A stretch of DNA of 64,000 nt from UMGS1994 sp944386155 (GCA_963931085.1 OZ006973.1:744001-808000), one strand, 5' to 3'; shown: positions 47,670 through 57,709, counted from the first letter of the stretch. A program made the numbers and translations. Notes: generated by a model from the letters alone, not told the origin.

Positions 47670-48058
47670 TGGAAAAGGTTGAAAATTTTAATAATAATTT
47701 ATTTATAAATATTCTGAAAGGAATATTAATTTCTTTTGTAATAACAGCTATTTTGTTTTTATTATTTAGTGTATTGCTTTCTTTTACTAGTTTATCTGAA
47801 AATACTATTACACCAGTTATTGTAGTTATTACAGGTATAAGTATATTAGCAGGAAGTTCTATAACTTGTATAAAAATTAAAAAAAGAGGATTAATAATTG
47901 GAGGATTAATCGGATTTTTATATTTTAGTTTACTTTATTTAGTATCTAGTATATTGTCTAACAATTATTCAGTAAATCTTAACTCATTAATAATGCTTTC
48001 TATTTCTTGTTTTTCTGGAATAATAGGCGGAATAGTAGGTGTTAATATATTAAATTAA
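47670..48058 (+). CDS. TIGR04086-like small membrane protein
   Basis: About 128 residues with four membrane helices (ILISFVITAILFLLFSVLL, TPVIVVITGISILAGSS, GGLIGFLYFSLLYLV, SISCFSGIIGGIVGV). Size, the four-helix plan and position near tgt and the SecD/F-like genes match the TIGR04086 family, which is usually found beside yajC/secDF in Clostridia. Its molecular role is not known. The Shine-Dalgarno is inside the hairpin just upstream. It is followed by 246 bases of AT-rich DNA. Confidence 0.7.
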
Positions 48059-48304
48059 TGATTTAAAATTTAAGTTTTATACTTTTTAATATTTTTAACA
48101 TAAATTTAATATAAAAAGAGTTGATATTTTTATGTATTTAATATAAAATTTACAAATGAAAAGACTAAAGAAATAAATTAGTAAGATTAAAATGATTAAT
48201 CTGAAATTATTATTTTTTAATAATAATTATATTAAAATAAATTCTTTAATTTTAATTATAATTTCATTTTATATTGATCTAATTTATTATAGGAGGTAAA
48301 TACA
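48059..48304. other. AT-rich gap before the SecD-like gene
   Basis: No gene is seen. TTGATA near 48121 and several TATAAT-like strings could form a promoter, but none is distinctive. The Shine-Dalgarno AGGAGG of the next gene is at the end. Confidence 0.35.
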
Positions 48305-49759
48305 TTGAAAAAAGATAAGTCAACAAAAATTTTATGGATGATTTTATTAGTATTAATCATAGTACTAATTGCTGCAGTTTCTTTTGTTGGAATATTACGC
48401 AGAAACTTAAATTCTTGGGAAAATATTCTTCCTGATTATGAATTAAGTAGAGAACTTGATAAGATGAGAGTATTAACTTTTTCAGTAGATGATTCAAATG
48501 AACCTGTAGAAGAAACTGATGAAGAAGTAACAGATGAAACTACAACAGAAGTAAATCAAACAGTATCTGATGATGAAGAAATTTCAGAAAATACTAAAGA
48601 TTCATCTGAAGAAACTGAAACTGAAGAAGAAGCTGCTGAAGTACCTGTAAATCCAGCAGAAGTTTTAACTAATACAAATTATGATAAAGTAAAAGAAATT
48701 ATCGAAAAAAGATTAGCAAAAGCTGAAATTAATGATAGCGAAATAGTTGTAGATTATGAAACAGGAGATATTAATATCTATGTTCCATTTAATGATCAAG
48801 CAAACACTGTCGCAGATTATGTAACTGCAGCTGGAGATATACAATTAGTTGATACAGAAACTCAAGAAGTATTAATTTCAAGAGATATGATTTCATCAGT
48901 TCAGTCATATTCAATGATTAATCCAGATATAAGTGATAGTGAGACAACATCTGGAGGGTCACTAGAATATGGATTACAAATTAATTTCACAAATGATGGT
49001 GTAAATAAACTTGGAGAAATATCAAAAACATATATTGATGTAATTGATGAAGATGGCGAATCTGATCCAAAGACACTAGATGTACAACTTGATGGACAAA
49101 CAGTATATACTACTTATTTTGATCCAAAAGGTGATTATCAATATTTAACTATTCCAGTATATACAAATGTTTCTGAAAGTCAAAGAGAACTTTATGAAAG
49201 TAGTATTAGAATTTATGAAACAAATATAAATTCTGGACTATTACCAATAAAATATGTTGCAAATTATACTACTTATTTAGAAAATGATACAAATAAATTA
49301 GCTTTAAATATTTTGATTATAGCTAGTATTGCAATTTTAGCAATTATGAGTATATATATGATTATTAGATATAAAGGTAAAGGATTACTTGGTGTAATTA
49401 GCCAAATAGGATATGTTGCATTATTCTTATTATTAGTTAGATTTGCAAAAGAGCCACTTACACTATTTGCTTTAGTATCTATAGCTGTTGTAAGTATATT
49501 AAATTATGTATTTATTAATAAATTAATAAAGAAAGATTCAAAAACAACATATGCACAATCTTTAGTAAATTTTGCATTAAAAATAATGCCTATAATAATT
49601 TGTGCAATAGTATTTGTATTTGCTACAAGTATTGAACTAAAATCAGTTGGTGTTGTTTTATTCTGGGGATTACTTGCATTAGTTCCTTATAATCTAATCT
49701 TTACTGACAATTTGTTTAATATGCAAAATGACATTAAAAAGATTGGAGGTAAGAAATAG
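48305..49759 (+). CDS. secD: divergent SecD-like protein export subunit
   Basis: 484 residues, TTG start with AGGAGGT upstream. An N-terminal membrane helix (ILWMILLVLIIVLIAAVSF), an acidic linker (residues 70-120, Glu/Thr-rich), a periplasm-type domain with EIIEKRLAKAEINDSEIVVD and GDIQLVDTETQEVL-like strands, INFTNDGVNKLGEIS and SGLLPIKYVANYTTYLEND, then about five membrane helices. These follow the SecD plan (P1 head, then membrane bundle), including the ribosome-independent pull on translocating chains by SecDF. The membrane motifs are weak, so it is a divergent member. It overlaps the next gene (TAGTG). Confidence 0.7.
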   Translation: MKKDKSTKILWMILLVLIIVLIAAVSFVGILRRNLNSWENILPDYELSRELDKMRVLTFSVDDSNEPVEETDEEVTDETTTEVNQTVSDDEEISENTKDSSEETETEEEAAEVPVNPAEVLTNTNYDKVKEIIEKRLAKAEINDSEIVVDYETGDINIYVPFNDQANTVADYVTAAGDIQLVDTETQEVLISRDMISSVQSYSMINPDISDSETTSGGSLEYGLQINFTNDGVNKLGEISKTYIDVIDEDGESDPKTLDVQLDGQTVYTTYFDPKGDYQYLTIPVYTNVSESQRELYESSIRIYETNINSGLLPIKYVANYTTYLENDTNKLALNILIIASIAILAIMSIYMIIRYKGKGLLGVISQIGYVALFLLLVRFAKEPLTLFALVSIAVVSILNYVFINKLIKKDSKTTYAQSLVNFALKIMPIIICAIVFVFATSIELKSVGVVLFWGLLALVPYNLIFTDNLFNMQNDIKKIGGKK

Positions 49760-50574
49760 TGAAAACAAAATTAAAAAATGTGATTAAAAATAATTTTATT
49801 TATATAATTATGATAATTGCAATAATTGCAGGTGGAGTAGTAGTTTCTCTAAAAGGTTTTGAATATAGTATTGAAAATATGGATCATCAAAGATTAGAAA
49901 TAATACTAGATACTCAATATAATGAAGAAGAAATGGATGATATAATTAATCAAGCAACAAACGACAGATATATACTAAGAACATCTTCATTATTTAAAAC
50001 TATTGTTGCAATAGATTCAAAAGAATTTACAGATGAAGAAATTAATAATATTTTAAATAAAATAAATGAAAAATACGGAACTGATTATTCTATTAAGAAC
50101 TTAAAATTAAGTGAAATTATCGAAAAATACAATCTTTCAGATATAGAAAATATGGAAGATAAAGAAATAGAAGATGCGATTTCTAAAATTAAAGAAGAAT
50201 ATAACTTAGATTATACAAAAGAAGAATTAGCAGATACTGAAAGTATGAAAGTTGATTTAACAAAAATAAAAGGAATAAGTATTTTAGATACATTAAAGAA
50301 ATTTTTTGTTCCAACAGTAGTTGCAGTAGTACTTATATTATTATTTATAGAGTTAAGAGCTTTAAAATTTGATAAGCTAATATTTATTAAAGATTTAGTA
50401 AAATTATTAATTACAGAGCTATTCTTAGTTGCAGTTGTTGCTATTATTAGAATCCCATTAAGTAGCTTAGTTGTAACAACAATAGTAACAGTTGGAATTG
50501 CTGAACTTTTAGCATTCAATATCCAAAATGAAAAAATTATAAAAAGAAATAAAGAAAAAGAGGAAAATGAATAA
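49759..50574 (+). CDS. secF: divergent SecF-like protein export subunit
   Basis: 271 residues, GTG start overlapping the SecD-like stop by one base. One N-terminal membrane helix (FIYIIMIIAIIAGGVVVSL), an outside domain of about 150 residues with unusual Asp/Glu/Ile helices, then three or four membrane helices (FVPTVVAVVLILLFIEL, LLITELFLVAVVAIIRI, VVTTIVTVGIAELLAF). Position and plan fit SecF, but the usual SecF signatures are poor. Assignment rests mainly on pairing with the SecD-like gene. Confidence 0.6.
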   Translation: MKTKLKNVIKNNFIYIIMIIAIIAGGVVVSLKGFEYSIENMDHQRLEIILDTQYNEEEMDDIINQATNDRYILRTSSLFKTIVAIDSKEFTDEEINNILNKINEKYGTDYSIKNLKLSEIIEKYNLSDIENMEDKEIEDAISKIKEEYNLDYTKEELADTESMKVDLTKIKGISILDTLKKFFVPTVVAVVLILLFIELRALKFDKLIFIKDLVKLLITELFLVAVVAIIRIPLSSLVVTTIVTVGIAELLAFNIQNEKIIKRNKEKEENE

Positions 50575-50590
50575 TTACTAACTAAGTATA

Positions 50591-50633
50591 AAATAGGGAG
50601 GTTATTGATTTAATCAATAACTTTCCTATTTTT
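50591..50633 (+). terminator. terminator after the SecF-like gene
   Basis: AAATAGGGAGGTTATTGATT pairs with its near complement and is followed by TTTTTAA. Confidence 0.85.
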
Positions 50634-50841
50634 AATATATATTTAATTTTATATTTATTTTTTATTATTTTATATTTAATTTTTATATTTAATTCTTTAA
50701 TATTTAATACTTGTTTTTTTATTTTTTAAAAAATTTAAAATATATTAAAATACTCTAAAAAGATTGAAAAAAGATAACATGAAATGTATAATATATTTGT
50801 TAAAGATTTTTTTATTTTAAAATAATAATTTTGGAGGGAAT
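50634..50841. other. T-rich gap
   Basis: Repeated TTTATATTTAATTTT blocks. No gene. The Shine-Dalgarno TGGAGGG of the following gene lies at the end. Confidence 0.4.
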
Positions 50842-52653
50842 ATGGCAAAGAAAGAAAGAAAACAGATGCTTCCTAAAGAAAAAACTAGGATTCAAGATGA
50901 GCTAGATACTTTGAGAATGATAAGAAGTTATACTGAATATAAATTACCTGATGATATGAAATTAAAAGGTATAGAAAAAGAAATAGAATTACTTTTGGCT
51001 GATGATACTAAACTTGAAAAGGTAGTACTACTTGATTTAGAAGGACCAGATGACGATTTGAGTAAAGTTTTAGAAGTTCGAAAAGAAGTTTTATCTAAAG
51101 ATAGAATTGAAGCTATATCAGGACTAGAAAGACCTCAAATTAGAGAATTGCTTGCTAGAGGATTAACAATCGAATCTATAGAGGAAAGAAGTATAGAAAT
51201 AGCTGAAGAACAAGGAATGCTAAAACCAGAAGCAATGAAACAAGAAATAATAGAAGATGCAGTCCAAGAAGGAGAAATTGAGCCACTTCCTGAAGAAGAA
51301 ATAGATTTTGAAACTGATGAAGAGATAGTAACTCTTCCTGGCATGGAGATGATACCTTTAGAGGAAAGAGATATAGCTTCTATTGAAGATCAAACTGGTA
51401 CATTAGTCTCAGATTTAGAAAATGGAGATATGGAAATTACAACTTTAGAAGAAAGAATGGAAATTACTAAAGATGGTGGAAAGTTTGAAGAGATGTATAT
51501 TGAAATGCTAGAAAGAGATTTAGCAGAAGATATAGAAAAATATAAGATGTTTGGAGATACATCTGAACTTGAAGCAGAATTAAGAGCAGGATTAGATAAA
51601 AAACTTGCAGGAACTGAACTTGTACTAGATGAAGGAGAAAAAGATAAACTTGTACTAAAGGCAGTTTCAAAAGATGAAAGAGATGAAAAAGAAAAGGCTG
51701 AAGATGAAGAAAAGAAAAAAATCGCAGAAGCACTTGGAGAAGATCCAGATAATATTTTAGGTATAATCAGATTCAAATCTGTTGATCAAGGTTCTGAAAT
51801 GACTAATAGAAAATTGAGTTATACTAATGATACTATAGCTGTAAGATTACCTAACAATAATTTTAAGTTATTAGAAGAAGTTTCAGAAGGTACAAGCCCT
51901 AATGAGCAAAAGTTAGAGACACCTGATGGTCCTAAGTCTTATATGGAATTAGAAGATTATAGCATAAATCCTTTAATGAATGGTGTTGCTCCAGCATTAA
52001 AAGATACAGCTCATTCTGGATATACAGATTTACTTGCAGGAGAATCAAAAGCAGGAAAAACAAATCCTAATAGTAATAGATATGATGTTATCCAAATAGT
52101 TAGAGCTGGAGAAAAGAAAATGGATGACCAAGACTATATTATGTATATAGGATTAGATGGCGAAAGAGTAACAGACGTAGTTACAAATCATGGAACAGGT
52201 CTTGATTTTGATAGAGAAGGTGTAGAAATAGATTATCCAGGTGAAATTTATATTCAGGGAAAAGAATATGATATACACGATAAAGAAGATGCTGAAAAAG
52301 AAAGACAAACTGGAGATGAATCTCAAGCACTAGATAAAGCACTAAGCAAAAGAATAGCTTTGCTTAAGAAGTTATTAGAACTTGAAAAACAAATAGCAAC
52401 AGAAGAAAATGATAAGACTCCCGATTTAACAATAGTAGCTGGACAAATGATTGGAGGAGGAAGTGTTAAAGATGGAATTGAATATTCAGAAGAAAGTAGA
52501 CAAGTAAGATTAGAAGAAGCATATGATCAAAGGGCAGATGTAATAAATGAACTTGGATATAAAGAATCAGATTTAACACTTGCAATAGAAGAAGCAGAAA
52601 GAGCTGAAGAAGAAGCAAAAACTTTAGGTCCAGCAGGAGCGATGTGGAATTAA
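50842..52653 (+). CDS. large acidic protein of unknown function
   Basis: 603 residues, soluble, no signal peptide or membrane helix. Residues 1-270 are very acidic and helical (MAKKERKQMLPKEKTRIQDE; EEEIDFETDEEIVTLPG). Residues 270-330 form a Lys/Glu coiled coil. Residues 330-520 look globular and beta-rich (NRKLSYTNDTIAVRLPNNNF; DYIMYIGLDGERVTDVV; GEIYIQGKEYDIHDKE). The end is a helical ARAEEEAK-type tail. I do not recognise it. It has a good Shine-Dalgarno and precedes tmk by 89 bases, perhaps as a separate unit. Confidence 0.6.
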   Translation: MAKKERKQMLPKEKTRIQDELDTLRMIRSYTEYKLPDDMKLKGIEKEIELLLADDTKLEKVVLLDLEGPDDDLSKVLEVRKEVLSKDRIEAISGLERPQIRELLARGLTIESIEERSIEIAEEQGMLKPEAMKQEIIEDAVQEGEIEPLPEEEIDFETDEEIVTLPGMEMIPLEERDIASIEDQTGTLVSDLENGDMEITTLEERMEITKDGGKFEEMYIEMLERDLAEDIEKYKMFGDTSELEAELRAGLDKKLAGTELVLDEGEKDKLVLKAVSKDERDEKEKAEDEEKKKIAEALGEDPDNILGIIRFKSVDQGSEMTNRKLSYTNDTIAVRLPNNNFKLLEEVSEGTSPNEQKLETPDGPKSYMELEDYSINPLMNGVAPALKDTAHSGYTDLLAGESKAGKTNPNSNRYDVIQIVRAGEKKMDDQDYIMYIGLDGERVTDVVTNHGTGLDFDREGVEIDYPGEIYIQGKEYDIHDKEDAEKERQTGDESQALDKALSKRIALLKKLLELEKQIATEENDKTPDLTIVAGQMIGGGSVKDGIEYSEESRQVRLEEAYDQRADVINELGYKESDLTLAIEEAERAEEEAKTLGPAGAMWN

Positions 52654-52742
52654 TATTTGTTAAATAAAAAATTAAATATTATATTAAAAAACATACTATA
52701 AGAAATACTTATATTATGTTTTTTAATGAGGAAGAGGTAAAA

Positions 52743-53420
52743 ATGGGAAAATTATTTGTAATTGATGGTACAGATGGTAGTGGAAAACAAACTCAATTTG
52801 AAAAATTGAAAGAAAATTTAACAAAAAGAAATATTGATTATTTAACAGTTTCTTTTCCAAATTATGATAGTCCGTCATCTTCACTTGTTAAGATGTATTT
52901 ATCAGGAGAATTTGGAGAAGATGCAAAAAAAATTAGCCCATATATAGCATCTACTTTTTATGCAGCTGATAGATATGCTACATATAAAAAAGATTTTGAG
53001 GACTATTATAATAATGGTGGAATAATCTTAGCAGATAGATATACAACAGCCAATATGGTTCATCAAGCAGGGAAAATAAAAGATGAAAAAGAAAGACATA
53101 AATTTTTAGATTGGTTATTTGATTTGGAATTTGGTATTTATAAAATTCCAAAACCTGATTTAGTTTTCTTTTTGAATATGCCTCCTGAAAAATCATTAGA
53201 ACTTATGAAAAATAGAGAAAATAAATTTACACATAATGATAAAAAAGATATTCACGAAAGAGATCAAGTACATATTATTGAAAGTTATAATGCAGCTTGC
53301 AGTTTAGTAAATAAGTACGACTGGAATGAAATTAAATGTGTTAAAGATGGAAAAATAAGATCTGTAGAAGACATAAGTGAAGAAATATTAGATAAAGTAT
53401 TAAAAGAAATCGAGGAATAA
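52743..53420 (+). CDS. tmk: thymidylate kinase
   Basis: 225 residues from ATG 52743, preceded by GAGGAAGAGG; the upstream in-frame ATG would put that ribosome site inside the gene. It phosphorylates dTMP. P-loop FVIDGTDGSGKQTQF, substrate block FPNYDSPSSSLVKMYLSGEF, and the DR motif LADRYTTANMVHQAGK are visible. The LID part KNRENKFTHNDKKDIHERD is Lys/Asp-rich. Followed one base later by nadD, so the two are coupled. Confidence 0.9.
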   Translation: MGKLFVIDGTDGSGKQTQFEKLKENLTKRNIDYLTVSFPNYDSPSSSLVKMYLSGEFGEDAKKISPYIASTFYAADRYATYKKDFEDYYNNGGIILADRYTTANMVHQAGKIKDEKERHKFLDWLFDLEFGIYKIPKPDLVFFLNMPPEKSLELMKNRENKFTHNDKKDIHERDQVHIIESYNAACSLVNKYDWNEIKCVKDGKIRSVEDISEEILDKVLKEIEE

Positions 53421-53421
53421 T

Positions 53422-54084
53422 ATGAAAATAGGTTTTTTTGGAGGGTCATTTAATCCTCCAACAATGGCTCATACCCATCTTGCAAAACTTGCAATAGAAA
53501 GACTAAATTTAGATAAAATAGTTTTTGTTCCTATCGGAGATTTTTATTCTAAAAAGGATTTAGTTCCTATTGATTTAAGAATAAAAATGTTAGAAATTAT
53601 ATGTGAAAAAGAAAATAAAAAAGAAAATAAATTTGAAGTATCAGATATAGAAAAAAATTTTAAAGAGAAAAAATATGCAATAGACATATTTAAGATTATT
53701 GAAGAAGAGTATAAAGATCATGATTTTTATTTTCTAATGGGAGCAGATAATTTTTCTAAAATACCAAAATGGAAGGACTATGACAAGTTAAAAAATTATA
53801 AATATATAGTTTTTGAAAGAAATGAAAGTATAGAGAACATAGATTTAAATAAATTTAAAAATGTTTATTTAATTAATACAGATTTTACTAAAGATATTAG
53901 TTCTACAGCTATAAGAAATAATGTAAAAAATAAAAATATAAATATAAATATAAATAAGAATAACAATAAAAATAAAAAAACAATTAACTTAAATGTAAAT
54001 GAAGAGAAAGCAGAAAATATTTTTGATAAATCATTAGATGAGGATGTAGAAAAATTTATTTATAACAACAAATTATACATATAG
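53422..54084 (+). CDS. nadD: nicotinate-nucleotide adenylyltransferase with low-complexity insert
   Basis: 220 residues. NadD makes the dinucleotide in NAD synthesis. The nucleotidyltransferase start GFFGGSFNPPTMAHTHLAKL contains the HxGH-type site (here T.AH), with FLMGADNFSKIPKWKDY, and DISSTAIRN (SSTxIR). After that block the usual few residues are replaced by a run of about 30 Asn/Lys/Ile residues (NKNININININKNNNKNKK) before the normal end (YIYNNKLY). The insert probably arises from repeat expansion in AT-rich DNA and should lie outside the catalytic core. Confidence 0.88.
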   Translation: MKIGFFGGSFNPPTMAHTHLAKLAIERLNLDKIVFVPIGDFYSKKDLVPIDLRIKMLEIICEKENKKENKFEVSDIEKNFKEKKYAIDIFKIIEEEYKDHDFYFLMGADNFSKIPKWKDYDKLKNYKYIVFERNESIENIDLNKFKNVYLINTDFTKDISSTAIRNNVKNKNINININKNNNKNKKTINLNVNEEKAENIFDKSLDEDVEKFIYNNKLYI

Positions 54085-54103
54085 AGAAAGAGAAGTTTAA
54101 TTT

Positions 54104-54985
54104 ATGATTGAATTTATTGTAAAGACGATAAAAGGAATGATAATTGGTGTTTCTGCAATGACAGCAGGAGCAGGAACTTTTGCTATTATTCTAGGTATAT
54201 ATGATAGATGTATGGAAATTATAGCAAACCCATTTAAACATTTTAAATCAAATTTAAAATATATTTTACCAATTGTAATTGGCATAGGAATTAGTGCAAT
54301 AATATTTGGTAAGTTTGTTTTATATTGTTTAGCAAATTATGAAGCATATTTTAGATGTGTATTACTTGGAATAATAGTCGGAGGAATTCCAACATTAATA
54401 AAAGTAGCAAATAAAAAAGGTTTTAAGAAAAAGTACTTAATAAGCATGATAATTGCTTTAATTTTTACAATTATATTAACTAATTTTGCAAATACGGTAA
54501 AAGCAGGAAAAATAGCAGAATATATATCTACTATTGAACTTATTATATATGGTGCTATATATTCTTTTGGAGCAGTTATGCCAGGAATGACGACAATTCA
54601 TATATTAGAATATATGGGAGTATTAGAAAAAATCATGTCTGGAATATTTGCATTTGATTTTGGGATTATTATTCCATTTGGAATAGGTTATATAATTTTA
54701 GCGCTTACTACTGCAGGAATAATAACATATTTATTTAAGAATTTTTATGGTATGACATATTATGCAATAATAGGATTTTCTATTACATCTCTTGTAATGT
54801 TCATTCCTGATTTTTCAAGTATTAATGAAGCTGTTATTGGAACTATTTTAGCCATAGTTTCTGGAATAATTATTTATTTTATAACTAGACTTGAAGATTA
54901 TACGAAAAATAAAAAAGAAAGATTTAATAAAGAAAAAATCGAAGAAAATATTGAAAATATTAATGAGGTAACTAATGAAAAGTAA
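54104..54985 (+). CDS. DUF368 family polyprenyl-phosphate transporter
   Basis: 293 residues with about eight membrane helices. GMIIGVSAMTAGAGTFAIIL and GAVMPGMTTIHILEYMG resemble the paired conserved re-entrant blocks of DUF368 (PopT-type) proteins, which return undecaprenyl phosphate across the membrane for wall synthesis. The usual PGVSGG motifs are altered (TAGAG, MPGMTT), so this is a divergent member. Its end overlaps the next start by 11 bases. Confidence 0.75.
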   Translation: MIEFIVKTIKGMIIGVSAMTAGAGTFAIILGIYDRCMEIIANPFKHFKSNLKYILPIVIGIGISAIIFGKFVLYCLANYEAYFRCVLLGIIVGGIPTLIKVANKKGFKKKYLISMIIALIFTIILTNFANTVKAGKIAEYISTIELIIYGAIYSFGAVMPGMTTIHILEYMGVLEKIMSGIFAFDFGIIIPFGIGYIILALTTAGIITYLFKNFYGMTYYAIIGFSITSLVMFIPDFSSINEAVIGTILAIVSGIIIYFITRLEDYTKNKKERFNKEKIEENIENINEVTNEK

Positions 54986-56582
54986 AGTTTTAAATGCAGT
55001 TGCTGCACTTATGAATTTTTTATTTGGAGTTGTTATACTTTGTTATTCATTTATAGCTCCAAATGTTACTAGGGCATCTCAAAATGAATTAATAGTAATG
55101 AATCAAATAAGTCTATTTACATTAGCAATTTTAATAGTAGTTGCAATAGCAAATCTTATTTTACTAATAGCAAATAGACAAAATAGCGTATTTGCTTTTG
55201 CATATGTAATTTCTATAATTGCTTCAGCTTTTTATATTTTTAAAATAGATATTATAGCAATCTTATATCTTTTAGCAGCTCTTTTAATATGTATTCAAGT
55301 ATTAAGAGAAAATATTATAGAAAGAAATAATACATTATTTATGATTTTTTTATCGATTATAATTGCTGCAATACTTCTTTTTGGAATTTATGCGTTAACA
55401 TACAAAGATTCTGTAGAAGATTTAAATGAAAAAGATAACATTGGTCAAACCGAATATAAAGAAGACTTTTTTGAATATGTATCTGAAGTTAATATTGATG
55501 ATTTATATTTAAATGTTGAGCAAAATGGAAAATGGGGATATATTAATCAAAAAGGACAAAAAGTTATAGATTTCAAATATGAATATGCATCACCATTTAT
55601 TAAGATAGAAAAAAATAATAAACAATTTGAAGTAGCTTTAGTATGTGACGAAACAAGTGGATATTTAATATTAAAAAATGAAAGAATCGTTTTTTCTTAT
55701 AAAAATGATATTAATGTAAATGACTATGAAGCTCAAATGGATAAATTTGAAGAAATATATAGAAATACATTAAAACAAGAAAAAGATTTTGATGATTCTT
55801 ATATAAAAGCTAAAACAGAAAACAAAAGAAAAATACAAGCATATGAGTCTGGAGGATATTTATATCCTATAAATGAAGATTATGATGTATATATAAAAAT
55901 ATCTTCACAAACAAATGGAGTAAATAGACATGAGTTAATTAAAAAAACAGGAGATAAAAATGTTAAGATTACTATAGATTGTGATAATTTAGATTATGAT
56001 GCTGATTATTTATATGTATATAGTAATGGATATTTGCCATTTTACAAAAATTCAGCAGGTATTCAAGGATATTATACAAATAATATGGATAGAGTAGAAT
56101 TAAAAGGAAATGCTCAAATATTAGAGTTTTATGATAATAATATCTTAATGAAAGACTATAATGAAAATTTAATTTATTTTATGGATGAAAACGGAAATGT
56201 TTTATCTGATAAATATAAAGATATTTATGTATATAGTGGAGGATATATTGTAAAGAAGCAAAATAATAAATATACATTAATAGATAAAAATTTTAAACAA
56301 ATTATAGACAAAGAATTTGATTATATAAATCCTGTATTAATTGATAAAGGAATTCTTATATGTGCAGATTTACCTCAAGAGATTAATTTTAATAGTGAAA
56401 ATTACGCAGATAATATTTCATATAAATTGATGGATTTAAGTGGTAATGTTTTTGAAGGAGAATACACTAATATTTATAATATAATGAATAAATTAGACGA
56501 AGGTGAAAATATTAATAACTTCAAAGAAGATTTAACAGATATTGAATATCATTTTGTTGGAGATAAATTTTATAATAATTAA
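54975..56582 (+). CDS. membrane protein with WG-repeat domain
   Basis: 535 residues. Five or so membrane helices at residues 5-145 are followed by an outside region with WG repeats: QNGKWGYINQKGQKVIDFKY (about residue 188) and later degenerate copies (NENLIYFMDENGNVLSDKYK; NKYTLIDKNFKQIIDKEFDY). It is the second WG-repeat protein in the window. The architecture suggests a cell-envelope sensor or scaffold, function unknown. It overlaps the DUF368 gene and is followed by mnmA after 19 bases. Confidence 0.7.
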   Translation: MKSKVLNAVAALMNFLFGVVILCYSFIAPNVTRASQNELIVMNQISLFTLAILIVVAIANLILLIANRQNSVFAFAYVISIIASAFYIFKIDIIAILYLLAALLICIQVLRENIIERNNTLFMIFLSIIIAAILLFGIYALTYKDSVEDLNEKDNIGQTEYKEDFFEYVSEVNIDDLYLNVEQNGKWGYINQKGQKVIDFKYEYASPFIKIEKNNKQFEVALVCDETSGYLILKNERIVFSYKNDINVNDYEAQMDKFEEIYRNTLKQEKDFDDSYIKAKTENKRKIQAYESGGYLYPINEDYDVYIKISSQTNGVNRHELIKKTGDKNVKITIDCDNLDYDADYLYVYSNGYLPFYKNSAGIQGYYTNNMDRVELKGNAQILEFYDNNILMKDYNENLIYFMDENGNVLSDKYKDIYVYSGGYIVKKQNNKYTLIDKNFKQIIDKEFDYINPVLIDKGILICADLPQEINFNSENYADNISYKLMDLSGNVFEGEYTNIYNIMNKLDEGENINNFKEDLTDIEYHFVGDKFYNN

Positions 56583-56601
56583 TAAAAGTAAAGGAAGTAT
56601 A

Positions 56602-57636
56602 ATGAAAGAAAAAGTTTTACTAGGAATGAGTGGTGGAGTAGATAGTAGTACAGCTGCTATATTACTTAAAAATCAAGGTTATGAAGTAATAGGAATTACA
56701 TTTAATATGTTTAATTCAGAAAGTAACACATATGAAGATGCAAAAAAAGTTTGTGAAAAATTAAAAATAAAACATATTACAGAAAATATCGAGAGCGATT
56801 TTAAAAAATGTGTTATTGATAACTTTATTAGTGAGTATTCAATATGTAGTACTCCTAATCCTTGCATAGAATGTAATAAATATATTAAATTCAAAAAAAT
56901 GTATGAGATAGCAAAATCATTAGGAATTAATTACATTGCTACAGGTCATTATGCAAAGATAGAGTATGATGAAAAATATAAACAAAAAGTAATAAAAAAA
57001 TCGAATTCTATTACAAAAGATCAAACATATTTTTTATATAGTATAGATAAAGAAATATTAGATCATATAATTTTTCCTTTAGGCGATTTTGATGATAAAT
57101 CAAAGATTAGAGAAATTGCAGAAGAAGCGGGACTAGAAGTTTCTAAAAAACCAGATAGTCAAGATATTTGTTTTATTAAAAATAATGATTATATTAAGTT
57201 TTTAGAAGATTCTGGACTAAAGAAGGATAAAGGAAATATTGTAGATAAAAATGAAAATGTTTTAGGAAAGCATGAAGGACTATATAAATATACTATAGGT
57301 CAAAGAAAAGGACTTGGAATTGCTTATAAACATCCATTATATGTTATAGGATTTAATAAAGAAAAAAATGAAGTTATAGTAGGGGAAGAAAAAGATTTAT
57401 ACAGTAAAGAGGTGTTAGTTGAAAATTATAATTTTTTAACAGACAATATAAAAGATAATATGGAAGTGTACGCGAAAATTAGATATTCTCAAAAATCTAA
57501 TAAAGCAACATTAAAAATATTGTCTAAGGATGAATTATTATTAGTTTTTGAAGAGCCACAAAGAGGAAAAACAAAAGGACAATCTGCAGTATTTTATGAT
57601 GGAGATATTTTAATAGGTGGCGGAAAAATAAAATAA
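56602..57636 (+). CDS. mnmA: tRNA-specific 2-thiouridylase
   Basis: 344 residues from ATG 56602 (AAAGGAAG upstream; the earlier frame extension lacks one). MnmA puts sulfur on U34 of tRNA-Lys/Glu/Gln. PP-loop LLGMSGGVDSSTAAIL, STPNPCIECNKYIKF (first catalytic Cys), ATGHYAKIEY, KDQTYFLYSI, KPDSQDICFI (second Cys) and YTIGQRKGLGI are all present. Full length. Confidence 0.95.
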   Translation: MKEKVLLGMSGGVDSSTAAILLKNQGYEVIGITFNMFNSESNTYEDAKKVCEKLKIKHITENIESDFKKCVIDNFISEYSICSTPNPCIECNKYIKFKKMYEIAKSLGINYIATGHYAKIEYDEKYKQKVIKKSNSITKDQTYFLYSIDKEILDHIIFPLGDFDDKSKIREIAEEAGLEVSKKPDSQDICFIKNNDYIKFLEDSGLKKDKGNIVDKNENVLGKHEGLYKYTIGQRKGLGIAYKHPLYVIGFNKEKNEVIVGEEKDLYSKEVLVENYNFLTDNIKDNMEVYAKIRYSQKSNKATLKILSKDELLLVFEEPQRGKTKGQSAVFYDGDILIGGGKIK

Positions 57637-57709
57637 AAGATATTTTATACTTGTAATATTTATTTGTTTAACATATAATCATAAAAAATGTAGTAATAGG
57701 AGGGTAGTA

